A stretch of DNA of 64,000 bases, from NCBI GenBank assembly GCA_016712525.1, contig JADJQX010000006.1, positions 124,001 through 188,000 on the forward strand, written 5' to 3'. The position numbers and the translations under genes were made by a program. The stretch is from Myxococcales bacterium (GTDB lineage: Bacteria > Myxococcota_A > Polyangia > Polyangiales > Polyangiaceae). Shown one piece after another: positions 57,407-64,000 of the stretch (position 1 is the first letter of the stretch; every line of letters begins with the position of its first letter). Below the pieces are notes generated by a model. That model did no database searches. It saw only the letters and a list, made by a program, of their open reading frames with translations, and had not been told where the DNA came from.

Positions 57407-59503
57407 TCAGGGCGCTTCGGGGCGGAGGCGCACGGTGGCGAACGGGGTGTAGCTCGAGCTCGAGTTGCTCCAGGGCTGGGCCTGCACCACGATGCGCTCG
57501 CAGACGCCGAGCGTGATGCCGGCGCCGTTCGCTTTGGTGAGCCCAGGGCACCAGTTCGAGCCGCCGGCCTCGGGGCTCTCGTAGCCGTTCATGCCGCTCG
57601 CGCCTTCGCTCACGAAGCCCGTGCAGGCGCGGCGGTCGGCGTCGGCCGTCGGCACCGTGGTGCGGCGGTAGAACGCGAGGTAGCCGTCGTCTTGGCGGCC
57701 CGCGGCGGCGTCGCTCGTGCAGACGGCCCACGCCGAGAGCACCACGGGCACGCCCGCGGTGTTCTGGACGACCCACGAGCGCACCGGTTGGGTGGTGGTG
57801 GTGAGCGTCGTGGGGCAGGTGCCGGCCGACGAGTAGCGGTTGTACGCTGGCGCGGCGCCGAAGGTCGTCGAGAGGGTGGTCGTGTTGTTGATCGCGCCGA
57901 GGGTCACGTCGACGCCGGTGCTGTTGCAGCCGACGGCGAGGTTGAACGCGCCGCTCGTGCCGCCGCCCGGGTTCGGGTTCGCGACCGTGATCGAGACGTT
58001 GCCGGGGTTCACGAAGTACGTCGACGGGACGATGGCGGTGAGCGTGGTGCCGGAGACGAAGGTGGTCGTGATGGGAGTGGCGTTCGCGCGCACCGAAGAG
58101 AGCGGCACGAAGCCCGAGCCGGTGACCGTGATCGTCGTGTTGCCGGCGCCCGCGACCACGCTCGTCGGGTTGATGCCCGTGACGCTCGGGGCCGGGTTCT
58201 GCACGGTGAACGACTGCGTTCCGGTGAGGCCTCCGCCGGGCGCCGGCGTGCTCACACGGACGGCGATGACCCCGCCGTTCGCGAGCTGGGCGGCCGTGAG
58301 GGTCGCGCGGACCTCGGTCGGGCTGACGTAGGTGGTGGTGGCCGCGACCCCGTCGAACGTGACCTGCGAGGCGGGGTAGAAGCCGGTGCCGGTGAGCACG
58401 ACCTGGGTGGGGCCCGAGCCCGCGTTCGCGGCCGACGGCGCGATAGAGGCGAGCGTCGGCGCGGCATATTGCACGCGGAACGACACGGGGTTGCTCGTGC
58501 CGCCGCCGGGGGGCGGGTTGCGCGCCGTGATGGGAAGATCGCCCACGGTCGTGAGCGAGGCCGCGGGGATCGTGGCGTTCATGCGCGTCGAGTCGACGTA
58601 CGACGCCGTGATGGCGACGCCGTTGAAGAGCACCTGCGTCGTGGGCAAGAAGCCCGTGCCGACGAGCTGCACGGAGGTGGCCCCCGAGCCCACGATCGCG
58701 CTCGCCGGCGTGACCGTGGAGAGCTGGACGGCGGGCGTCGAGACCGTGAACGAGAGGGCCGTCGTGGTGCCGCCGCCCGGGGTGGGGTTCACGACGAACA
58801 CGTTGAACGTGCCTGCGGTCGCGAGCTGCGCCGCCGGAATGGTGGCCTCGACCGACGTCGGGCTCTTCACGGTGGTGACGAGGTCGGTGCCCGCGAAGAC
58901 GATCTTGGTGCCCGTGACGAAGCCCGTGCCCGTGACGGTGAGCAACGTGGCGGGCGCGCCGACGACCGCACCGAGCGGCGAGAGGCTCGTGGCCGTGGGA
59001 GCGGGGTTCTCGACCGCGAACGTGAGCGGCGCCGAGCTTCCTCCGCCGGGGGCCGGTGTGTTGACGACGACGGCGAGGTTCTTGACGGCCGAGAGCATGG
59101 CCGCGGGGATGGTCGCCTGGAGCTGCGTCGCGCTCGCGTACGTGGTGGCAATGGCGGTGCCGTCGACCTCGACCACCGAGGTCGTCTCGAAGTCCGCGCC
59201 GGTGATCGTGACCGTGACGGGTGCGGTCGAGATGGGCGATTTCGCCGGGGCGAGCGCGGTGAGCTTTGGCGCGGGCGCGCCGGTCGCGGAGTCTCCGGCT
59301 TGGCCGTCTTTCTTGGACGCGTCGGTCTTGGTGCCGCCGTCTTCTTCGGGGAGGACCGGAGTCGCTCCGTCGATCTCGGGCTCGGGGAGGGTGCCGCCGT
59401 CGTCGTCGACCGCGACGTTGCCCGTGGCGCAGGCCGCGCCCACGATGGGGAGGCCCATGCAGAAGAGAAGGATCGCCGAGACGCTACGAACGTGAGAGCT
59501 CAT
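57407..59503 (-). CDS. Surface lipoprotein with about six IPT/TIG repeats
   Basis: A 698-residue lipoprotein: signal with lipobox G-A-A-C (about Cys25), an Asp/Gly-rich linker, then six Ig-like IPT/TIG repeats of about 80-90 residues (each with V-x-G-x-G-F and a N-P-x-P-G-G-G end) over about 75-575. The C-terminal domain has six cysteines (G-C-N-S; T-C-P-T; V-C-T-S; A-C-T-G; W-C-P-G; V-C-E-R) and may be the binding head. ATG 59503 is chosen over 59548 because it starts a clean signal peptide. Probably a surface adhesin or matrix protein. Repeats show high DNA similarity, so copy number may vary. Confidence 0.87.
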   Translation of the reverse strand: MSSHVRSVSAILLFCMGLPIVGAACATGNVAVDDDGGTLPEPEIDGATPVLPEEDGGTKTDASKKDGQAGDSATGAPAPKLTALAPAKSPISTAPVTVTITGADFETTSVVEVDGTAIATTYASATQLQATIPAAMLSAVKNLAVVVNTPAPGGGSSAPLTFAVENPAPTATSLSPLGAVVGAPATLLTVTGTGFVTGTKIVFAGTDLVTTVKSPTSVEATIPAAQLATAGTFNVFVVNPTPGGGTTTALSFTVSTPAVQLSTVTPASAIVGSGATSVQLVGTGFLPTTQVLFNGVAITASYVDSTRMNATIPAASLTTVGDLPITARNPPPGGGTSNPVSFRVQYAAPTLASIAPSAANAGSGPTQVVLTGTGFYPASQVTFDGVAATTTYVSPTEVRATLTAAQLANGGVIAVRVSTPAPGGGLTGTQSFTVQNPAPSVTGINPTSVVAGAGNTTITVTGSGFVPLSSVRANATPITTTFVSGTTLTAIVPSTYFVNPGNVSITVANPNPGGGTSGAFNLAVGCNSTGVDVTLGAINNTTTLSTTFGAAPAYNRYSSAGTCPTTLTTTTQPVRSWVVQNTAGVPVVLSAWAVCTSDAAAGRQDDGYLAFYRRTTVPTADADRRACTGFVSEGASGMNGYESPEAGGSNWCPGLTKANGAGITLGVCERIVVQAQPWSNSSSSYTPFATVRLRPEAP

Positions 59504-59664
59504 CACCGCACCTACTATTTCCAGTCGAATTCGAGCGCACCATGGCATGAGTCGCGGGGCGAGGCCAGCGCGTGGGGTACGAATTGGGCCCTGGAAAACG
59601 CCGATCCTGAACGGGTGCGCGTCCTCTCCGCTCGTGCGACTTTCGCGGCCGCGATCGCAGGATC

Positions 59665-60144
59665 ATGCCTGTGAGCATGGACGATCCGACCCGAGACGCC
59701 GACCCGCCTCCCGACCCGACCTCGTCGCGCCTCGCCGAGCTCGCCGACACGCTCGTGCTCGGCGCGCTCCTCGCGAGGGTCGGGCCCTACGAGCTCCTCT
59801 TTCACCACGCGCAGGGCGAGTTCCACCACGACGTCGCCGTGCGCTGCCACGGTCGGGCGCTCGGCCTTCCGGGGGACGTGCTGGTCGTCGCGACCAACTG
59901 CAACGGCGGCGTGAAGGAGGTGCTCTCCTTCGACGAGCCCCCGACCCCTTCTGCCCTGTGGCGCTGGCGGTGCCCGGAAGTGGTTGAATTCAAAGGCAAA
60001 ATGCCCCGTCTGCTCGGGCGGGCCACGACCACCCACTGGTTCCCGCCGTGCGAGCTCTTGCGCCCCGACGCGCGCAGCGAGCTCCGGGAAGAGGCACGCG
60101 AGCGGCAGCCCGGCGGAGGGTTCCGCTTGAAGGGTGGGTGCTGA
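59665..60144 (+). CDS. Hypothetical protein
   Basis: A 159-residue soluble protein with an acidic Pro-rich start, a central region with three cysteines (R-C-H-G, N-C-N-G, R-C-P-E) and one more in P-C-E-L, and several His residues (F-H-H-A-Q-G-E-F-H-H). A metal-binding fold is possible but not identifiable. AGGATC precedes ATG 59665; a second in-frame ATG lies four codons later. Codon pattern and the ribosome site support a real gene. It is divergent from the IPT lipoprotein gene. Confidence 0.6.
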   Translation: MPVSMDDPTRDADPPPDPTSSRLAELADTLVLGALLARVGPYELLFHHAQGEFHHDVAVRCHGRALGLPGDVLVVATNCNGGVKEVLSFDEPPTPSALWRWRCPEVVEFKGKMPRLLGRATTTHWFPPCELLRPDARSELREEARERQPGGGFRLKGGC

Positions 60145-60159
60145 CCCTCGCGACGTGGG

Positions 60160-60233
60160 CACGCCCGGCAGGAATCGAACCTGCGACCAACGGCTTAGAA
60201 GGCCGTCGCTCTATCCAACTGAGCTACGGGCGC
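60160..60233 (-). tRNA. tRNA-Arg (anticodon TCT)
   Basis: Read on the minus strand: acceptor GCGCCCG pairs with CGGGCGT (first pair G-U), D arm GCTC/GAGC, anticodon stem ACGGC/GCCGT around C-T-T-C-T-A-A giving anticodon TCT, and T arm GCAGG-TTCGATT-CCTGC. Discriminator G; CCA is not encoded. It should read AGA and AGG, rare codons in this GC-rich genome. Confidence 0.93.
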
Positions 60234-60278
60234 AATTCGCCCATGGCATACCAGAACCTCGCCGGCCGTGCACTCCCC

Positions 60279-60776
60279 TCAGACGTCGGTCCGGCCTCGC
60301 CCTCTAAGCCAATCGCGTACGGCGTGTCCGGTTCCGAACGGCCAGGGACGGAGCTTCGCCTCCGAGACGAGCTTCACCCCCTCGAGCTCGTCGGCCACCG
60401 TGATCTCTCCGGCGGCGCGCACGTGGTAGGTGACGAGCAGCTCGTTCTTCATCTCGAAGGTGTGCACGCCCACGAGCCCGACGACCTCTCCCACGAGGCC
60501 GAGCTCTTCTTTCACCTCACGCAGCACGCCGACCTCGGGGGCCTCTTGGGCCTCGAGGTAGCCCGTGACGAGGCCGAACATGCCCTCGGGCCAACCTTTT
60601 CCACGCGCGAGCACGATGCCGTCGGGGTGCTCGACGATCGCGGCCACGACCGGCACGGGGTTGCCGTAGTGGACGTAGCCGCAGGTCGACGCGGTGCATG
60701 TGAGGCGCTCGCGCCCTTCGGCGTCCGTCTTGGTCGTGAGGGGGGCGCCGCAGCGCAGGCAAAATGAGGCTTTCAA
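60279..60776 (-). CDS. NUDIX hydrolase with N-terminal zinc ribbon (NudC-like arrangement)
   Basis: A 165-residue protein. Four cysteines (6, 9, 27, 32) form a zinc-ribbon-like module. The NUDIX box is complete at about 72-94 (G-Y-L-E-A-Q-E...R-E-V-K-E-E-L-G-L). Ribbon plus NUDIX recalls NADH pyrophosphatase NudC, but the protein is shorter and the S-Q-P-W-P-F-P-x-S motif after the box is missing, so the substrate is open. The start is TTG 60776 with GGAG upstream. Only 9 bases from the transglutaminase-like gene, so probably cotranscribed with it. Confidence 0.9.
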   Translation of the reverse strand: MKASFCLRCGAPLTTKTDAEGRERLTCTASTCGYVHYGNPVPVVAAIVEHPDGIVLARGKGWPEGMFGLVTGYLEAQEAPEVGVLREVKEELGLVGEVVGLVGVHTFEMKNELLVTYHVRAAGEITVADELEGVKLVSEAKLRPWPFGTGHAVRDWLRGRGRTDV

Positions 60777-60785
60777 GGGGCTCCG

Positions 60786-62261
60786 TCAGAGGCGGGTCAC
60801 GTCGATGTGGCCCACGTAGTGGTAGGTTCCGTACTGCACTTTCGAGGCGAAGAGCTCGACGCGATGTGCTCCCTTCGCCTCGACGGGACACGTGCCCGTG
60901 ACGCGCGTGCCGTTCCTCGTGACGGCGCAGTGCACCTTCGCGTCGGAGACGATCATGTAGAGCCCGCGCGGGTTCTCGAGCTCCACGGTGAACGGGCCCG
61001 TCGTGCTCACCTGCGAGCGGTCGGGCTCCCGGAGCTCGAGGCCGTCCGCGTAGAGCTCGGCCGACGTCATGGGCCTCCGGAAGAACTCGCCGCGGTCGAT
61101 GGGTTTGTCGGCGAGCTGCCAGGCGGTCTCGTCGGGGAAGTGGTCCACGCGAAAGACCTCGGGAGGCGTCGCGAAGTAGACCACCTTGGTGCGCTTCACG
61201 AACGTCGCGCCCTCGAGGTAACCGGCGTCCCACGTGGTGTCGACGAGGTACCACGCGCCCTCGATCTTGACGGCGTTCCACGCGTGCGACTCGCCGTCGG
61301 GGCGCATGTCGGCGCCGCGCACCGTGCCCACGACGTACTTGGCCTCGAGGCCCGACGCCTTGGCGATGGCCGCGAAGAGCTTCGCGTAGCCTGCGCACAC
61401 ACCGACGCGTCTCTTGAGCACGCTCACGGCGTCTTGAGGCGGGTAGAGGCCCGCGCGGTACGAGGGCCCGTCGTAGGCGATGCGATCGGCGACGTAGTCG
61501 TGTACGGCGCGGGCGCGACCGAGCTGCGTGGGCGCGTGCGCGGCGATGTAGGCGCCGATCGTCTCGGGGCTCGCTTCGGCCTCTTGGGGCATCGTCGTGA
61601 CCACGGGAGAGAGCTTGTCGTCCGAGTCCGGCCAGGTGGGCTTGGGTCGCGCGACGGGCTCGGGCGGCGTGGCGCTCGTCGACGGGAGCGGCGTGGCAGA
61701 CGGAGCGGCTGAGGGGGTGGGCGTCGGGGTCGGCGCGGCCGAGGGCGCCACGGTGGGCACGGGCTCGGGGGCCTCGTCGCTCGTGTCGAACGGGCGGTCG
61801 CGTGTGAGCAGGTAGAGCCACTCGAGGCCTCGCGCGGCGCCATGCGCGACGCTCCGCCCTCGGTCCGCGAACGCGCCGCTGCGTCCGTCGAAGAGGAAAT
61901 CTCCGCGTGTGGAGAGCGCGGTGAACGCCGTCTTCGGGAAGGCGACGAGCAGGACCGCGAGGAAGGCGAGGCTCACGGCGAGCGTGCGCAGCACCAGGCG
62001 ATCACGCGTCTCGAGCCAGCGCTTCTTGTCGCCATGCAACGTCGACGCGACTTCCCAGACCACCGGCACGACCGGGAACACGACGAAGCCCGCGAGGAGC
62101 GACGGCCACACCCCGCGGTGACCGTACGCCGCGAGCGACGCTGCGAGCCACGTGCCGAGCAGCGGAACGGTGAGGACGACGAGCCACGCGAGGGTCGATG
62201 CCACGACGGCCGCCGCCGAGGTGCGCTTCGGAGCCGCTCGGGGCGCCTGAGATGCGGCCAT
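60786..62261 (-). CDS. Membrane-anchored transglutaminase-like protein
   Basis: A 491-residue protein. The N-terminus has three hydrophobic helices (about 17-45, 52-72, 92-110), then a Pro/Ala/Thr-rich linker (about 165-215). The transglutaminase-like cysteine-protease fold follows, with triad Cys about 288 (G-V-C-A-G-Y), His about 326 (S-H-A-W-N) and Asp about 341 (V-D-T-T-W-D). The C-terminal part (about 370-490) is beta-rich, like the KY/immunoglobulin-type extension of this group. Probably a periplasmic or surface peptidase. Upstream of the NUDIX gene in the same direction. Confidence 0.88.
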   Translation of the reverse strand: MAASQAPRAAPKRTSAAAVVASTLAWLVVLTVPLLGTWLAASLAAYGHRGVWPSLLAGFVVFPVVPVVWEVASTLHGDKKRWLETRDRLVLRTLAVSLAFLAVLLVAFPKTAFTALSTRGDFLFDGRSGAFADRGRSVAHGAARGLEWLYLLTRDRPFDTSDEAPEPVPTVAPSAAPTPTPTPSAAPSATPLPSTSATPPEPVARPKPTWPDSDDKLSPVVTTMPQEAEASPETIGAYIAAHAPTQLGRARAVHDYVADRIAYDGPSYRAGLYPPQDAVSVLKRRVGVCAGYAKLFAAIAKASGLEAKYVVGTVRGADMRPDGESHAWNAVKIEGAWYLVDTTWDAGYLEGATFVKRTKVVYFATPPEVFRVDHFPDETAWQLADKPIDRGEFFRRPMTSAELYADGLELREPDRSQVSTTGPFTVELENPRGLYMIVSDAKVHCAVTRNGTRVTGTCPVEAKGAHRVELFASKVQYGTYHYVGHIDVTRL

Positions 62262-62329
62262 TGGCCTTCACCTTAGCAAGACGCGGGGTGGAAGCCGAAA
62301 GGTGCGAAAAGTGTAGAAGCTGCGATGGC

Positions 62330-63199
62330 TTACGGCCGACCGACGAAGCTGAAATCGTCGAGCTCGACGTGGAAACCGCTCCCGCCTTGGGTGCCGCCCG
62401 GGAAGAAGATGCGCCCGACGGGGAGGTGGTCGTAGACGCGCTCTCCCGCACCGTCGAGTGTCACGGCCTCGACGCCGTCGACCAGCGCGCGCGCGACGGG
62501 GACACCGGGCCGAGGGGTCGAGGCGTCGCTCATGAATCGGATCTCGTAGTCTCGCCCCAGCTCGAGCGAGACCGTCGAGTCGTTCGAGCGCGTCTGCGTG
62601 CCTTCGAACTGGGACATGACGAAGAGGGCGAAGCGGGTCGCCGAGCGCTTCTTGAGGCCCACGCGGATCGTGTGGGCGGGCCCGGTGCCGCCGTCGGGGC
62701 CGCCCGTGTCGAGCCGGAAGCTGAGGAGGTTCAAGGTCTCGTTGGTCCCGCCGTCGCTCTGGTCGAAGCCTGCGATTCGCAGCTTGAAGGTCGACTCGGA
62801 GCGCAGCACGTTCGCTCGGAACCCGCGCACGCAGGAGGCTTGCGAGCCCGTGCCGATCTCGGTGTCGGACGAGAGGAAGCGCGAGCGACCCCCGTCCGGA
62901 CCCTGGATGGAGAGGGCTCCGCGCGTGACGTTGGTCTCTTCCCACGGAGGAACGAGCGCGCCGTCGGGTCGCTCGAAATCGTCCGAGAACGTGTAGGTCG
63001 GCGCGCCGTCCGTGCCCGAGTCGCCCTCGGGGGTGGTTCCGGAGTCTTCGGGGCTCGCCTCGGGGACGATCGTCGTGGGGAGGCTCGTCGGGACCGCGGC
63101 GTCTTCGCCCGAGGGGGCGCTGCCCGAGAACGCGCTCGCGCACGCTACCGCCGAGGCGGAGCCCAGTGCCGAGAGGAGCCACACGCGCGCGCGCCGCAT
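62330..63199 (-). CDS. Lipoprotein with concanavalin-like (LamG-type) beta domain
   Basis: A 289-residue lipoprotein: signal with lipobox A-V-A-C (Cys20), Ser/Thr/Pro/Asp-rich linker, then a beta-rich domain beginning F-S-D-D-F-E-R-P, a start typical of laminin-G/concanavalin-like domains of polyangial surface proteins, and ending H-V-E-L-D-D-F-S-F. A single internal cysteine (S-C-V-R). Carbohydrate binding is possible. No operon partner is evident, although the transglutaminase-like gene follows 68 bases later. Confidence 0.78.
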   Translation of the reverse strand: MRRARVWLLSALGSASAVACASAFSGSAPSGEDAAVPTSLPTTIVPEASPEDSGTTPEGDSGTDGAPTYTFSDDFERPDGALVPPWEETNVTRGALSIQGPDGGRSRFLSSDTEIGTGSQASCVRGFRANVLRSESTFKLRIAGFDQSDGGTNETLNLLSFRLDTGGPDGGTGPAHTIRVGLKKRSATRFALFVMSQFEGTQTRSNDSTVSLELGRDYEIRFMSDASTPRPGVPVARALVDGVEAVTLDGAGERVYDHLPVGRIFFPGGTQGGSGFHVELDDFSFVGRP

Positions 63200-63295
63200 T
63201 GCCGTTCGAGCATACCCGAACGAAGCTCTACTGCACGCGCTCCCGTTCGCCGCGGCGTGAAATTCGCGGAACGACTAAGTCTTTTGCCTAGCAGC

Positions 63296-64000
63296 CTACG
63301 GCGTGAGCGCGCACGTCGTGGCGTCACCGGCGGCGTAGAAGGGCTCGCTCTCGACGGGCTTGAAGCCGAAGAGGGGCTTCGTGAGGACGGGCGTACCGAG
63401 GCCGGGGATCTGGATGCGACCTTGCGCTTCGGCGCGGAGCCCGTGCTTCTCGTAGAGGACGAAGCCGCCGCTCGGGTTGCTCGTCACGCACGCCTCGGCG
63501 GTGACGCCCGAGAACGGGCCGAGCTTCGCCTCGATGCCGATCGAGTCGAACGCGAGCAGGCTCACCACGCCTTGTATCGCGCACTCTCCCGAGAGCCCGG
63601 CCTTGCCCCGCACGCCCACGAAGCGCTGCGAGGCCTCGAGCGTGGGCGTCTTCGAGGTGGAGCGGAGGTCGAGCCCACCTCGGTAATCGAAGGCCGCGGC
63701 GGCGTGCCCTCGGAGCTCGACGTGCGTGGTGACCGTGACCTCCCCCTTGAGGGTCACGCGGCAGCCGATCTCCGGGCGGAGGCGCACCGTGAGGGGAATG
63801 GGTCCGCCCACGGGGATAGGCACGCTCGGGCCCTGCCAGGTCGTGTCGAGCGAGCCGCCCGCCTGCGACTGCGCGGACGTGGCGCGCACGCCGTACTCGA
63901 CGTCGGCGGCGAAGCTCGGATCGAGGTCGAGCGAGAGGTTCGCGCGCTGCACGCCGAGCGGTACGCCGAACGCACGGCGGAGCTGGATCTTGCCGTCGAC
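63296..64000 (-). CDS. Exported beta-rich protein of unknown function, partial
   Basis: The frame runs from the window edge to the stop at 63296 (235 residues visible, N-terminus missing). A GTG at 63952 is in frame, but coding potential continues upstream. The visible part is rich in beta strands (V-T-L-K-G-E-V-T-V-T-T-H-V-E-L) with four cysteines (G-C-R-V, E-C-A-I, A-C-V-T and near the C-terminus T-C-A-L) that may pair. No family recognised. A secreted or outer-membrane location is inferred from composition only. Confidence 0.6.
   Translation of the reverse strand, partial: VDGKIQLRRAFGVPLGVQRANLSLDLDPSFAADVEYGVRATSAQSQAGGSLDTTWQGPSVPIPVGGPIPLTVRLRPEIGCRVTLKGEVTVTTHVELRGHAAAAFDYRGGLDLRSTSKTPTLEASQRFVGVRGKAGLSGECAIQGVVSLLAFDSIGIEAKLGPFSGVTAEACVTSNPSGGFVLYEKHGLRAEAQGRIQIPGLGTPVLTKPLFGFKPVESEPFYAAGDATTCALTP

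Noticed and set aside
57173..59674. Plus-strand frame of 833 codons opposite the IPT lipoprotein and the SPFH gene start
   Set aside because: Shadow frame, Arg/Gly-rich, covering real minus-strand genes with clear domains.

Overview
The window is very GC-rich, densely coded DNA from what looks like a member of the Myxococcota, probably a Polyangiales-type organism. No rRNA or marker gene allows a finer placement. The reasons are: a PilMNOPQ type IV pilus operon, several transmembrane Hanks-type Ser/Thr kinases paired with TPR/PEGA proteins, many lipoproteins with Asp/Ala/Gly-rich linkers after the lipid-attachment Cys, and a Tad-type secretion locus rich in FHA domains, resembling the Kil contact-killing machinery known from Myxococcus.

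Layout. 1-2.4 kb (minus): a protein with three TusA-like sulfur-carrier repeats behind a Ser/Thr kinase with receiver-like C-terminal region; 3-4.1 kb: a secreted LysM/M15 peptidase. 4.4-10.1 kb: pilM-N-O-P, a strong terminator, then pilQ on its own. 10.2-16.3 kb: M1 aminopeptidase with HEAT tail, TetR regulator, SLP-like phosphatase, enoyl-CoA hydratase and a lipoprotein. 16.6-21.6 kb: first half of a Tad system (three tiny Flp pilins, prepilin peptidase, TadE/TadG-like proteins, an unusual Cys-patterned small protein). 21.7-26.1 kb: a Ser/Thr kinase and a TPR-PEGA-TonB receptor fusion. 26.3-36.3 kb: second half of the Tad system (cpaB, cpaC, FHA-tadA, tadB, tadC, FHA, tadD, a second tadA, FHA). 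36.9-41.5 kb: an exported cassette of CxxCH-bearing lipoproteins and a Tat-type DUF1501-like protein.

41.6-45.0 kb: a lipoprotein, a MATE-family transporter and a PAP2-type phosphatase, then a 235-bp MITE-like element. 45.6-51.6 kb: a compact phosphonolipid pathway: PEP mutase fused to a nucleotidyltransferase, phosphonopyruvate decarboxylase, 2-aminoethylphosphonate transaminase, CDP-alcohol phosphotransferase and a second nucleotidyltransferase. Together these would make 2-aminoethylphosphonate, activate it with CTP and attach it to a lipid. 51.6-64 kb: HEAT-like protein, lipoprotein-kinase-TPR/PEGA operon, SPFH protein, IPT/TIG-repeat lipoprotein, tRNA-Arg, NUDIX and transglutaminase-like proteins, and exported proteins running off the window edge.

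Three genes (the first kinase, tadD and the first gene of the cytochrome-like cassette) appear to carry one-base disruptions or lack a usable start. At least two of these sit in G/C homopolymer runs, so sequencing errors should be excluded before biological meaning is assigned. The two most interesting blocks are the two-ATPase, three-FHA Tad/Kil-like locus and the phosphonolipid cluster.
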